From Clostridia bacterium (GTDB lineage: Bacteria; Bacillota; Clostridia; Oscillospirales; Acutalibacteraceae), in the NCBI GenBank assembly GCA_017613735.1, contig JAGADF010000009.1:310001-374000 (forward strand): a stretch of DNA of 64,000 bases, given 5' to 3'. This document shows, one piece after another, positions 17,258-26,548 of the stretch. A program made the position numbers and the translations under genes. Within the stretch, counting starts at the first letter, position 1. Each line of letters starts with the position of its first letter. The notes below the pieces were generated by a model. That model was not told the DNA's origin. It did no database searches and saw nothing but the letters and a program-made list of their open reading frames with translations.

Positions 17258-18484
17258 ATGCAGATTTATGAAGAACTTAAGGCAAGAGGTCTTATTGCCC
17301 AGGTTACAAATGAAGAAGAGATAAGAGAAATGGTTAATGCCGGCAAAGCAAAGTTCTATATCGGTTTCGACTGTACGGCTGACAGCCTTACGGCAGGTCA
17401 TTTTATGGCTCTTACTCTTATGAAACGCCTTCAGATGGCGGGCAACCAGCCAATTGCTCTTATCGGCGGCGGTACGACTATGATAGGCGACCCGTCGGGA
17501 AGAACGGATATGAGAAAAATGCTCACCCGCGAAGACATTGACCACAATGCGGAATGCTTCAGAAAACAGATGGAACGTTTTATCGAATTCGGCGAAGGCA
17601 AGGCAATTATGGTTAATAATGCAGACTGGCTTCTCGGTCTTAACTATGTTGAACTTCTCCGTGAGGTAGGAACATGCTTCTCGGTCAACAATATGTTAAG
17701 AGCCGAATGCTATAAGCAGAGAATGGAAAAAGGTCTCTCATTCTTCGAATTTAACTATATGATTATGCAAAGCTATGACTTCTACTACCTTTTCCAGCAT
17801 TACGGCTGTAATATGCAGTTCGGCGGCGACGACCAGTGGTCGAATATGCTCGGCGGTACGGAGCTTATAAGAAGAAAGCTCGGCAAAGACGCTCACGCCA
17901 TGACAATCACTCTTTTAACCGATTCACAGGGCAAAAAAATGGGTAAAACCGCAGGCAACGCCGTATGGCTTGACCCGAACAAGACAAGCCCGTTTGAATT
18001 CTATCAGTACTGGCGTAACGTTGCCGATTCAGACGTTCTTAAATGTATAAGAATGCTTACGTTCCTGCCCCTTGAAGAAATAGACAAGATGGATAATTGG
18101 GAAGGCAGTCAGCTCAATACTGCAAAGGAAATCCTCGCGTATGAGCTTACAAAGCTTGTTCACGGAGAGGAAGAAGCCGAAAAAGCTCAGCAGGCAGCAA
18201 GAGATTTGTTCTCCGGTGCGGGCAACAGCGACAATATGCCTACGGTCGAGCTTACCAAAGCCGATTTTACGGACGGCGAAATACAGGTTCTTGACGTTCT
18301 TGTAAAGGCCGACATCACAAAATCAAAAGGCGAGGGAAGAAGGCTCGTTCAGCAGGGCGGTATTTCGGTAAACGACGAAAAGATAACCGACCCGTTTGCG
18401 GTAATTAAAAAAGCCGACATTGAAAGAGGCGACGTAATTATCAAAAAAGGCAAAAAAGTTTTCTACAAAATTATAATTAAATAA
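17258..18484 (+). CDS. tyrS: Tyrosyl-tRNA synthetase
   Basis: The 408-residue class I synthetase charges tRNA-Tyr. The HIGH-equivalent is AGHF (residues 46-49), followed by GGGTTMIGDPSGRTD. The KMSKS-equivalent is KMGKT at 227-231. A C-terminal S4-like domain (about 345-408) binds tRNA. GGAGG lies 7 nt before the ATG. It forms its own transcription unit between the T-box and a strong bidirectional terminator. Confidence 0.97.
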   Translation: MQIYEELKARGLIAQVTNEEEIREMVNAGKAKFYIGFDCTADSLTAGHFMALTLMKRLQMAGNQPIALIGGGTTMIGDPSGRTDMRKMLTREDIDHNAECFRKQMERFIEFGEGKAIMVNNADWLLGLNYVELLREVGTCFSVNNMLRAECYKQRMEKGLSFFEFNYMIMQSYDFYYLFQHYGCNMQFGGDDQWSNMLGGTELIRRKLGKDAHAMTITLLTDSQGKKMGKTAGNAVWLDPNKTSPFEFYQYWRNVADSDVLKCIRMLTFLPLEEIDKMDNWEGSQLNTAKEILAYELTKLVHGEEEAEKAQQAARDLFSGAGNSDNMPTVELTKADFTDGEIQVLDVLVKADITKSKGEGRRLVQQGGISVNDEKITDPFAVIKKADIERGDVIIKKGKKVFYKIIIK

Positions 18485-18489
18485 AAAAG

Positions 18490-18520
18490 AAAGAGCTTAT
18501 CGAAATGATAAGCTCTTTTT
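18490..18520. terminator. Bidirectional terminator between tyrS and dapB
   Basis: A 12-bp perfect stem (18490-18501 with 18507-18518) with a 5-nt loop is flanked by T-runs on both strands. It serves the convergent tyrS and asd-dapA-dapB transcripts. Confidence 0.9.
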
Positions 18521-18532
18521 TCTGTCGGGTAT

Positions 18533-19285
18533 TTAAGAATTTATTAAATCCTTCATTGTATAAATACGCGGTTCTTTTCCTACAATAAACCTCGCCGCAT
18601 TCAAAGCACCGTTTGCAAATAAAGCCTTTGAATAAGCCGAATGAGAAAGCTTAATTACCTCGTCGGTACCTGCGAAAATCACCTCGTGTTCGCCGACAAC
18701 TGTGCCTCCGCGAAGAGAAGCAAAACCGATTTCGTTTTTCTTCCTTTTCTCACGCTTCGAGTGACGGTCGAAATTGTATTCGGGCTTTTCATCAAGGGAA
18801 TCCGATATGGCGTCCGCAAGCATCAAAGCGGTTCCGCTTGGCGCGTCAACCTTTTGATTGTGGTGCATTTCAAGTATTTCAATATCGTAATCGTTACCGA
18901 GCACCTTTGCAGCCATTGAAGCAAGTTCAGTCATCAGATTAACGCCGAGAGACATATTAGCCGAGCTGAAAATCGCGATTTCCTTTGAAGCTTCATTGAT
19001 TTTATTTTTCTGTTCATCCGAAAAACCGGTTGTACCCAAAACAATCGGCTTTTTCGTTTTAAGCGCAAAAGCGAGCAAGCCGTCAAGCGCCTGAGAATTA
19101 GAAAAATCAACAATTACGTCAAACTCAACGTTTACGCTGTCAAAATCCTCAAACGTGGGGAAGGGGGCGGGGGTTTTAAACTTATCAACTCCGCCCATAA
19201 CAAAAATATCTTCAAACTTTTCGGAACACAAAACAACGTTTTTGCCCATTGTGCCGCTGTAACCGCTTACTAAAATTCCTGTCAT
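18533..19285 (-). CDS. dapB: 4-hydroxy-tetrahydrodipicolinate reductase
   Basis: This 250-residue enzyme reduces the DapA product to tetrahydrodipicolinate on the way to diaminopimelate and lysine. It has the nucleotide motif GYSGTMGKNV (residues 8-17). The catalytic HHNQKVDAPSGTA segment includes His141-His142 and Lys145. It is the last gene of asd-dapA-dapB. In a spore former the pathway also leads to dipicolinate. Confidence 0.96.
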   Translation of the reverse strand: MTGILVSGYSGTMGKNVVLCSEKFEDIFVMGGVDKFKTPAPFPTFEDFDSVNVEFDVIVDFSNSQALDGLLAFALKTKKPIVLGTTGFSDEQKNKINEASKEIAIFSSANMSLGVNLMTELASMAAKVLGNDYDIEILEMHHNQKVDAPSGTALMLADAISDSLDEKPEYNFDRHSKREKRKKNEIGFASLRGGTVVGEHEVIFAGTDEVIKLSHSAYSKALFANGALNAARFIVGKEPRIYTMKDLINS

Positions 19286-19300
19286 TTATCTTTCCTCAAA

Positions 19301-20188
19301 TCAGATAAGGTTGTATTTCTTAAGAACCTTCGTCATATAAGCTTTGCCTTCGTCGCTCATATCGCAAAGAGGCATACGGCACGGGCCGACGTTCATACCC
19401 ATCTGGTTCATAGCTTCCTTAACGGGAATGGGATTGACATCCGAGAAAAGAGCGTTGCACAGCTCAAGATATTCAAGCTGTAAATCGCGGCTCTTAATGT
19501 AATCGCCGTCAAGATATGTCTGACAGATATCGTGAGCAACCTTCGGGCATACGTTTGAAAGAACCGAAATAACGCCCTTACCGCCAAGCGACATAATAGC
19601 AGTAATTTCGTCGTCATTACCCGAATATATAGCGAAATCGGGTTCAACAAGCGAAGCGGTCTTAGCTATAGCGGAAATATTTGCATTCGCTTCCTTAACG
19701 CCGTAAATCATCTTATGCTTTGACATTTCAGCATAGGTCTCGGGCTGAATGCTGACGCCGGTTCTCGAAGGAACGTTGTAAACAATAATCGGAGTTGAAA
19801 CTCTGTCGCCGATATAGCAGAAATGCTTGACAAGACCTCTCTGGGAAGTCTTGTTATAATACGGAGCTACGCAGAGAAGTCCGTCAACGCCGATTTTTTC
19901 AGCGTCATTGGAAATTCTTACCGAGTATTCGGTATCGTTACTGCCCGTACCTGCGATAACGGGAATACGCTTCGCAACCGTATCGACGCAATGCTTAACA
20001 ACGTCAAGATGCTCCTCATACGAAAGAGTTGAACGTTCGCCTGTAGTTCCGCAGACAATAATTGCGTCTGTTCCGTTTGCAATCTGGTGTTCAATTACCT
20101 TGTCAAATACATCGTAATTAACTGTTTTGTCTTCATTAAAGGGGGTTACTATTGCAACGCCTGCACCTGTAAAAACGGGCTTTTTCAT
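19301..20188 (-). CDS. dapA: 4-hydroxy-tetrahydrodipicolinate synthase
   Basis: This enzyme condenses pyruvate with aspartate semialdehyde. It is a TIM-barrel aldolase with GTTGE near residues 47-51, a conserved Tyr near 137 and the Schiff-base lysine in YGVKEAN near 165. Two in-frame ATGs exist. The one at 20188 is 9 nt from AAGGAGG, while the one at 20194 is only 3 nt away, so I prefer 20188 (295 residues). It lies between asd and dapB in one operon. Confidence 0.96.
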   Translation of the reverse strand: MKKPVFTGAGVAIVTPFNEDKTVNYDVFDKVIEHQIANGTDAIIVCGTTGERSTLSYEEHLDVVKHCVDTVAKRIPVIAGTGSNDTEYSVRISNDAEKIGVDGLLCVAPYYNKTSQRGLVKHFCYIGDRVSTPIIVYNVPSRTGVSIQPETYAEMSKHKMIYGVKEANANISAIAKTASLVEPDFAIYSGNDDEITAIMSLGGKGVISVLSNVCPKVAHDICQTYLDGDYIKSRDLQLEYLELCNALFSDVNPIPVKEAMNQMGMNVGPCRMPLCDMSDEGKAYMTKVLKKYNLI

Positions 20189-20206
20189 AATCATTATCCT
20201 CCTTAA

Positions 20207-21289
20207 TTAATCCATATAACCTTCGGCGCAAAGAAGTTCGGCAAGTAATACCGCGCCTCCCGCAGCGCCTCTTAACGTGTTGTGTGAAAGACAGACAAAT
20301 TTGTAGTCATACTGAGTATCTTCCCTGAGCCTGCCTATTGAAATAGCCATACCGCCTTCAAGGTCTCTGTCGAGCTTTGTCTGCGGACGGTTATCTTCAT
20401 CATAATAATTCAAAAACTGTTTCGGAGCGCTCGGCAATTCAAGAATCTGAGGCCTGCCTTTGTAGTTCTTCCAGATTTCAAGCATCTCTTCCTTAGTCGG
20501 TTTATTTTCAAACCTTGCGAAAACAGCGCCCATATGACCGTTTGAAACTGGAACTCTTAAGCATTGAGCGGTGAATTTAGGACTGGTTGCGTCAACAATA
20601 ACGTCGCCCTCAATCTTACCCCAGATTTTAAGAGGCTCCTTCTCGCTCTTTTCTTCTTCGCCGCCGATAAACGGGATTACATTATCAATCATTTCGGGCC
20701 AGGTTTCAAATGTCTTGCCCGCGCCGGAAATAGCCTGATAAGTGCAAACAAGAACGTCCTTTACGCCGAATTTCTCATCAAGAGGGAAGAGAGCGGGTAC
20801 ATAACCCTGAAGCGAGCAGTTGGGTTTAACCGCTATAAATCCGCGTTTTGTACCGAGACGTTTTTTCTGCGAAGGTATTATTTCGATATGCTCGGGATTA
20901 AGCTCGGGAAGCACCATGGGAACATCGGGCGTATGTCTGTGAGCCGAGTTATTGGAAACTACGGGACATTCGTGACGCGCATATTCTTCTTCAAGAGCCT
21001 TGATTTCATCCTTTTTCATATCGACTGCGCAGAATACGAAATCAACCTGCTTTGAAATCTCTTCAATATCGTCGGTCGCATTATAAACAATCATGTTCTT
21101 TATCTTTTCGGGGATTTCCTTTTCCATGCACCATTTACTGCCGACGGCTTCATAATAGGGTTTGCCTGCCGAACGCGGACTCGCCGCAAGAAGAACGACG
21201 TCAAACCACGGGTGCTCGCTTAAAAGAAGAATAAATCTCTGGCCAACCATACCGGTTGCGCCGATAATGCCTACTTTATACTTTTTCAC
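20207..21289 (-). CDS. asd: Aspartate-semialdehyde dehydrogenase (archaeal/eukaryal-like type)
   Basis: The 360-residue enzyme reduces aspartyl phosphate to the semialdehyde that feeds lysine, threonine and methionine. It has the NADP site GATGMVGQRF (residues 10-19) and the catalytic cysteine in KPNCSLQG near 158. The SPRSAGKPY segment and overall length resemble the archaeal/yeast-type family rather than the shorter E. coli type. Its start follows a GGAGG site about 13 nt upstream. The promoter is shared back-to-back with queA. Confidence 0.94.
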   Translation of the reverse strand: MKKYKVGIIGATGMVGQRFILLLSEHPWFDVVLLAASPRSAGKPYYEAVGSKWCMEKEIPEKIKNMIVYNATDDIEEISKQVDFVFCAVDMKKDEIKALEEEYARHECPVVSNNSAHRHTPDVPMVLPELNPEHIEIIPSQKKRLGTKRGFIAVKPNCSLQGYVPALFPLDEKFGVKDVLVCTYQAISGAGKTFETWPEMIDNVIPFIGGEEEKSEKEPLKIWGKIEGDVIVDATSPKFTAQCLRVPVSNGHMGAVFARFENKPTKEEMLEIWKNYKGRPQILELPSAPKQFLNYYDEDNRPQTKLDRDLEGGMAISIGRLREDTQYDYKFVCLSHNTLRGAAGGAVLLAELLCAEGYMD

Positions 21290-21363
21290 TTGAATTTACC
21301 TCCGAAAAGTGATATTGTATTAGGGCAAACCTTAATACGCTTAATTTGTATAAACTTTCATTT

Positions 21364-21369
21364 TATAAT
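21364..21369 (+). promoter_or_regulatory. Possible -10 box for queA-tgt
   Basis: TATAAT on the plus strand overlaps the asd -10 box on the other strand. The best -35 candidate is the weak TTAATT at 21341-21346, 17 bp upstream. Overlapping divergent promoters would compete for polymerase. Confidence 0.35.
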
Positions 21370-21393
21370 ACCACTATATATAGTTTTAGTCAA
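21365..21393 (-). promoter_or_regulatory. SigA promoter of asd-dapA-dapB
   Basis: On the minus strand TTGACT (21393-21388) and TATTAT (21370-21365) are 17 bp apart. The leader to the asd start is about 70 nt, too short for a lysine riboswitch. Confidence 0.7.
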
Positions 21394-21423
21394 TTCTTTT
21401 AATACAATTTTTTGGAGTTATTG

Positions 21424-22452
21424 ATGAAAAAAAGCGATTTTTATTATGATTTACCCGAAAATTTAATAGCTCAGACTCCGATTGAACCGAGAGACGCCTC
21501 AAGAATGATGGTTATTGACAGAAAAACGGGTAAAATCGAGCATAAACATTTTTACGATATAATTGATTACCTTAATGAGGGCGACTGCCTTGTACTCAAC
21601 GATACGAGGGTTATGCCCGCGCGTATTTACGGCGTTAAAGAGGGGACAGGCGCGGTTGTTGAATTTCTTCTTTTGAATCAGCTTGAAAACGATATCTGGG
21701 AAGTAATCGCAGGTCCCGGTAAAAAAGCCCGTGAGGGAGCTAAATTCAGTTTTAACGACGGTATTCTTCGCTGTGAGGTACTTGAAGTTCTTGACAACGG
21801 AAACCGCAAGGTTAAATTCAGTTACGACGCCTCGAACATATTTGAGGTTCTTGATATTATCGGCGAAATGCCGCTGCCTCATTATATAAAGGAAAAGCTT
21901 GAAAACAAAGAGCGTTATCAGACCGTTTATTCAAAGGAATTAGGCTCCGCCGCCGCTCCCACGGCAGGACTTCATTTTACCGAAGAAATAATGAATAAAA
22001 TAAAGGCAAAGGGAGTTAAAATCGCATTTGTGACTCTTCACGTCGGTATCGGAACGTTCAGACCGGTAAAAACCGATAATATCGAAGACCACGTAATGCA
22101 CAGCGAGCATTATACGCTGTCGCAGGAAACCGCCGATATAATCAACAAAACAAAGAAAGCCGGGAAAAGGGTTATAGCGGTCGGTACTACAAGCTGCAGA
22201 ACGCTTGAAAGCGTCGCAACATACTGCGGGGAAATCAAAGCGGATGAAAGATGGACAAGCATATTTATTTATCCCGGGTATAAATTCAAATGCGTCGACG
22301 CGTTGCTGACTAATTTCCATTTACCCGAAAGCACGCTTATAATGCTTGTATCCGCTTTTTATGACAGAAAAAAAGTACTTGAAGCTTACGGTCAGGCAGT
22401 TGATGAGAAATATCGCTTTTTCTCCTTCGGAGACTGCACCTTACTGCTGTAA
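21424..22452 (+). CDS. queA: S-adenosylmethionine:tRNA ribosyltransferase-isomerase
   Basis: This enzyme transfers and rearranges the ribosyl part of SAM onto preQ1-tRNA to give epoxyqueuosine. The 342-residue length is standard. The N-terminus [10 protein letters not shown] and the segments GAVVEFLLL and APTAGLHFT are typical. The ATG at 21424 is 6 nt after GGAG; an in-frame TTG at 21412 overlaps that site and is rejected. It pairs with tgt 14 nt downstream, the usual queuosine pair. Confidence 0.96.
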   Translation: MKKSDFYYDLPENLIAQTPIEPRDASRMMVIDRKTGKIEHKHFYDIIDYLNEGDCLVLNDTRVMPARIYGVKEGTGAVVEFLLLNQLENDIWEVIAGPGKKAREGAKFSFNDGILRCEVLEVLDNGNRKVKFSYDASNIFEVLDIIGEMPLPHYIKEKLENKERYQTVYSKELGSAAAPTAGLHFTEEIMNKIKAKGVKIAFVTLHVGIGTFRPVKTDNIEDHVMHSEHYTLSQETADIINKTKKAGKRVIAVGTTSCRTLESVATYCGEIKADERWTSIFIYPGYKFKCVDALLTNFHLPESTLIMLVSAFYDRKKVLEAYGQAVDEKYRFFSFGDCTLLL

Positions 22453-22463
22453 CGGAAAGGTAA

Positions 22464-23597
<1,134 letters not shown>

Positions 23598-23610
23598 TTG
23601 TATTTTTTTC

Positions 23611-23639
23611 TTGCAATTATTCCGATTATCTTATATAAT
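23611..23639 (+). promoter_or_regulatory. SigA promoter of yajC
   Basis: TTGCAA (23611-23616) and TATAAT (23634-23639) are 17 bp apart, immediately after tgt. A short leader then leads to the AGGAGG site of yajC. Confidence 0.75.
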
Positions 23640-23672
23640 GTAAAAAGTTTATTATTAGGAGGAAGTTTAATT

Positions 23673-24065
23673 ATGCTTTCAACATTACTTGCAACAACCG
23701 CTGCAACAGGTACGGGCGGCAACTGGTCAATCTTTATTCTTATGCCTTTGCTTTTTGTGGTTATGTATTTTACAATGATTCGTCCGCAGAAAAAGCAGCA
23801 GAAAAAGGAACAGGAAATCCGTGAAAGCACTCAGGTCGGCGATGAAATCACTACAATCGGCGGTATTATCGGCAGAGTAGTTACAGTTAAGGAAGACAGC
23901 CTTGTTATCGAAACCGGCGCTGACAGAAATAAAATGAAGATTACCCGCTGGGCTATTCAGACAAACAACACCGCAAACGAAAAGATTCAGGCTGAACGCG
24001 AAGCCGCAAAGGCCGCAAAGGAAGCTGAAATCAATGCTAAAAAGAATAAAAAGGAAGACGAATAA
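23673..24065 (+). CDS. yajC: Preprotein translocase accessory subunit YajC
   Basis: The 130-residue protein has a short N-terminus, one membrane helix (about residues 18-38) and a conserved cytoplasmic domain (MIRPQKKQQKK, VGDEITTIGGIIGRV). YajC associates with SecDF in protein export. The ATG at 23673 follows AGGAGG. An upstream in-frame TTG at 23598 lies before the promoter -10 box and is rejected. The tgt-yajC order is conserved widely. The C-terminal tail is lysine- and glutamate-rich. Confidence 0.94.
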   Translation: MLSTLLATTAATGTGGNWSIFILMPLLFVVMYFTMIRPQKKQQKKEQEIRESTQVGDEITTIGGIIGRVVTVKEDSLVIETGADRNKMKITRWAIQTNNTANEKIQAEREAAKAAKEAEINAKKNKKEDE

Positions 24066-24095
24066 TTCCTTTTTTCGTTAAAAGAATAATATATA

Positions 24096-24132
24096 AAACC
24101 CCTTCATATTTATTTATAAATGAGGGGGGTTT
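24096..24132 (+). terminator. Hairpin after yajC that also holds the next gene's ribosome site
   Basis: AAACCCC..TTCAT (24096-24107) pairs with ATGAG..GGGGTTT (24120-24132), with one bulged G. TTTATT follows. It looks like a weak terminator, but the GAGGGG ribosome site of the gene at 24136 lies wholly in the 3' arm. Confidence 0.5.
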
Positions 24133-24135
24133 ATT

Positions 24136-24519
24136 ATGCCTAAAAAAAATGAAACAAATCCTGTTTTAAAATACGCTACGGCAATTATAATCGGAATAAT
24201 AGTTTACCTTATTATAACATTTGTTTTTACCGCTTTAATCGTAAACACGCCTTATCCGAAGGATAATTATATGCTTTACTCCATTATTTCAATGTCCGTT
24301 TCTTCGTTTATTTGCTCATTCGTTTTTGTATTCAGAGAAAGGAAAAACGGTATAATTTCAGGTCTGATTATCGGCGTGGTATTAAGCGTTATTATGTTTC
24401 TTTTCTATTCCGTTTTTTCTTCATTCAATCTTTCGGACAGTTCGCTTTTAATAATCCCTGCGTGCCTTTTACCGTCGGCGATTGCGGGCGTTCTCGCAGT
24501 AAATATCAAGCATAAATAA
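24136..24519 (+). CDS. TIGR04086-type four-helix membrane protein
   Basis: This 127-residue, strongly hydrophobic protein has four predicted membrane helices and polar ends. It matches my memory of the TIGR04086 family, found next to yajC in many clostridia. No biochemical function is known. Translation may be limited because its ribosome site is in a hairpin. It is 12 nt upstream of spoIIM and likely co-transcribed with it. Confidence 0.7.
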   Translation: MPKKNETNPVLKYATAIIIGIIVYLIITFVFTALIVNTPYPKDNYMLYSIISMSVSSFICSFVFVFRERKNGIISGLIIGVVLSVIMFLFYSVFSSFNLSDSSLLIIPACLLPSAIAGVLAVNIKHK

Positions 24520-24530
24520 GAGGAAACAAT

Positions 24531-25163
24531 ATGAAGTTCAAAAGTATTTCGTTAAACAGACAGTTAAGTCAATATATACTTACGTTAAAAGAATCCTGGC
24601 GGATTGTTTTACTGCTTTGCCTTTTTATATGCGGGCTGATAATAGGTTCCTATGCGATAAAATGCAACGACAGTCTGCTATATTCTCAGCTCGAGGAAAT
24701 ATTAAAAGAATCAATAATCAAAAGAAATTCAATGAAATTCTTTAACACGTTTCTCGATTCATTTATTACCGACGCAGTGTTCCTTGTAATCACGTTTGCG
24801 GCAGGACTTTGCGCAATCGGAATACCCGCAATCTCAATTATGCCTTTAATAAAAGGCTTTTCCGTAGGAATAACGGGAGCCTACATATATTCGGCTTATT
24901 CCGTTAAAGGCGTCTGCTATTGTCTGTTTGTATTCTTTCCCGCGCAGATTATAAGCTCGGCTATTCTTATCTTCGCCTGCAACGAGAGTTTTTATATGTC
25001 CGCAGACCTTTTTTCGACGCTTAATAACAATTCCTTAAAAGAGAAAAACCTTGTCAGACTATATCTGACAAGGTTCGGATTATTTCTGTTGTTTTCGGCA
25101 GTAATCGCGTTGACCGACGCATTTATTTACAGAGTGTTTTCATCAGTTTTCGCTATTATCTGA
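24531..25163 (+). CDS. spoIIM: Stage II sporulation protein M-like membrane protein
   Basis: The 210-residue protein has five or so hydrophobic helices and the SpoIIM core (FAAGLCAIGIPAISIMPLIKGFSVGITGAYIY). SpoIIM is part of the SpoIID-SpoIIM-SpoIIP machine that remodels septal peptidoglycan and drives engulfment. The xer recombinase gene is adjacent, but convergent and overlapping by 21 nt. A 12-bp inverted repeat within its 3' coding part is the terminator for that opposing gene. Confidence 0.85.
   Translation: MKFKSISLNRQLSQYILTLKESWRIVLLLCLFICGLIIGSYAIKCNDSLLYSQLEEILKESIIKRNSMKFFNTFLDSFITDAVFLVITFAAGLCAIGIPAISIMPLIKGFSVGITGAYIYSAYSVKGVCYCLFVFFPAQIISSAILIFACNESFYMSADLFSTLNNNSLKEKNLVRLYLTRFGLFLLFSAVIALTDAFIYRVFSSVFAII
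25044..25075 (-). terminator. Terminator of the xer gene embedded in spoIIM coding sequence
   Basis: A perfect 12-bp stem (25047-25058 with 25064-25075) with a 5-nt loop lies in spoIIM codons for KNLVRLYLTRF. On the minus strand it is followed by TTTTTCTCTTTT, which makes a textbook terminator for the recombinase gene ending at 25143. Confidence 0.8.
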
Positions 25164-26147
25164 ATCCGTTTTGGGTTTGACCTTGCTTAACGGATTTGAT
25201 TTTGCCGCGTCGGCAAGCTGGCTGTCAACAATATGGGTATATATTTCGGTAGTTGAAATGTTTTCGTGGCCTAATATTTCCTTTAAAACAAGCACGTCCA
25301 CGTCACCGTACTGATACATAAGAGTTGCGGCGGTATGACGAAGCTTATGGACGGAATAACCTTTGTTTCCAAGTCCCGATTTATCAAGATATGAATAAAC
25401 GATATGCTGAACTGTTTTCGGACTTATTCTCTGATTCCTGCTGCTGAGGAACAAAGCGTATCTGTCCTTGCCCTTGACAGAATCGACCGGTCTTACCGCC
25501 ATATAGTTTTTATAAGCGGTCATACAAGCGTCATTAAGATAAATAGTACGCTGTTTATTGCCTTTACCGGTTACAACCATCGTATTATTATCTCTTATAT
25601 CGCTGTAATTAAGGGAAACAAGCTCTGAAAGTCGCATACCGCAATTGAGTAAAAACACAAGAATACAGTAATCTCTTTCTTTATATTTTCCGTCAACACT
25701 GTTAAGCAGACTGATGCTTTCCTCAAGCGTCAGGTACTTAGGCAGTGATTTTTGTTTTTTAGGTCTGTCCAGCTCCTGAACCGGGTTTGTATCAAGAAGC
25801 TTCTGGTTAACCGTAAGATACTTAAAGAAATCCTTTATACTTGAAACCTTTCTTGAACGCGCGGCAGCGTCGTTTTCACGCTCATCCTTGCAGTAAGAAA
25901 GAAAAGCGTAAGTATCGCTTAAAGTAATGCTTTTAATAAAGTTTAAATCAATATCTTTAATGTAAATTTCATCAAAAGGGACGGAAGAGGGGACAGCGCC
26001 CTTATAAACCTTCATAAATCTGAAAAATAGTCTTAAATCAAGGGCATATTCCTCAACCGTTTTAGGGCTTTTATTCTTGATTACATCATAATAATTAAGA
26101 AAATCCATTACTAACGGGGGTAAAATCTGCGGATCGCGGTATTTCAT
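25143..26147 (-). CDS. xerD: Tyrosine recombinase XerC/XerD family
   Basis: The 334-residue site-specific recombinase has a SAM-like N-terminal DNA-binding domain (residues about 10-115) and a complete catalytic set. The residues are Arg172 (GMRLSEL), Lys195, His267 and Arg270 (HKLRHT), His294 (GHENIS) and nucleophile Tyr303. This set fits chromosome dimer resolution at dif. Neighbouring spoIIM argues for XerD rather than an integrase, but XerC or a single-recombinase system is possible. The start ATG follows AGGAGG. A 627-nt non-coding stretch precedes it. Confidence 0.85.
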   Translation of the reverse strand: MKYRDPQILPPLVMDFLNYYDVIKNKSPKTVEEYALDLRLFFRFMKVYKGAVPSSVPFDEIYIKDIDLNFIKSITLSDTYAFLSYCKDERENDAAARSRKVSSIKDFFKYLTVNQKLLDTNPVQELDRPKKQKSLPKYLTLEESISLLNSVDGKYKERDYCILVFLLNCGMRLSELVSLNYSDIRDNNTMVVTGKGNKQRTIYLNDACMTAYKNYMAVRPVDSVKGKDRYALFLSSRNQRISPKTVQHIVYSYLDKSGLGNKGYSVHKLRHTAATLMYQYGDVDVLVLKEILGHENISTTEIYTHIVDSQLADAAKSNPLSKVKPKTDSDNSEN

Positions 26148-26168
26148 AAAAGGGAACCTCCTAAGGTG

Positions 26169-26185
26169 TGTGAAACTGTTTCACA
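26169..26185. repeat. 17-bp palindrome just upstream of the xer ribosome site
   Basis: TGTGAAAC and GTTTCACA are perfect 8-bp arms around a single T. It sits 22 nt before the xer start. It could be an operator, or in RNA a small hairpin next to the ribosome site. The half-sites look like Rex half-sites but the spacing is one base longer than the canonical 4. Confidence 0.6.
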
Positions 26186-26548
26186 AGTATATTGATTAAC
26201 AAAATATTACTTCAGAAAAGCAGAAAAAATATAGAATAAATGATTAAAGCCTGAAAGGGCAGACATAATTTGAGCTAAGTATTCAAATATATAGAAACCA
26301 ATTAAATAATTAATCTATAAATAAAAAATATAAAATTAAAAAAACTTCGAAAAAAATATTCAATGGAAATGTTTTAAATGATGGAATGTTCATTTGAAAA
26401 ATTTCTATTAAATTTTAAAAAAGCAGTTTTATAAAAAAACAATGTATTAAAAAGAAAAAAATAAAAAAGCAAAAATCATTTAATCAAAAGATTGTTAAAT
26501 TAAAATAAAATTTAAAGGAAATATTTTTTATTAACAATTTATCATTTA

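Noticed and set aside
20564-21055. 163-codon plus-strand frame opposite asd
   Set aside because: Antisense to a well-conserved enzyme; no motif or ribosome site.
21290-21360. Lysine riboswitch ahead of asd
   Set aside because: Only about 70 nt separate the start site from the gene, too short for a lysine riboswitch, and no conserved core is visible.
26169-26185. Rex operator at the xer gene
   Set aside because: Half-sites TGTGAA and TTCACA fit, but the spacer is 5 rather than 4 and there is no functional reason; kept only as an unassigned palindrome.
26186-26548. CRISPR-like or repeated unit in the AT-rich gap
   Set aside because: No regular direct repeats or spacers; only A/T-rich low-complexity DNA.
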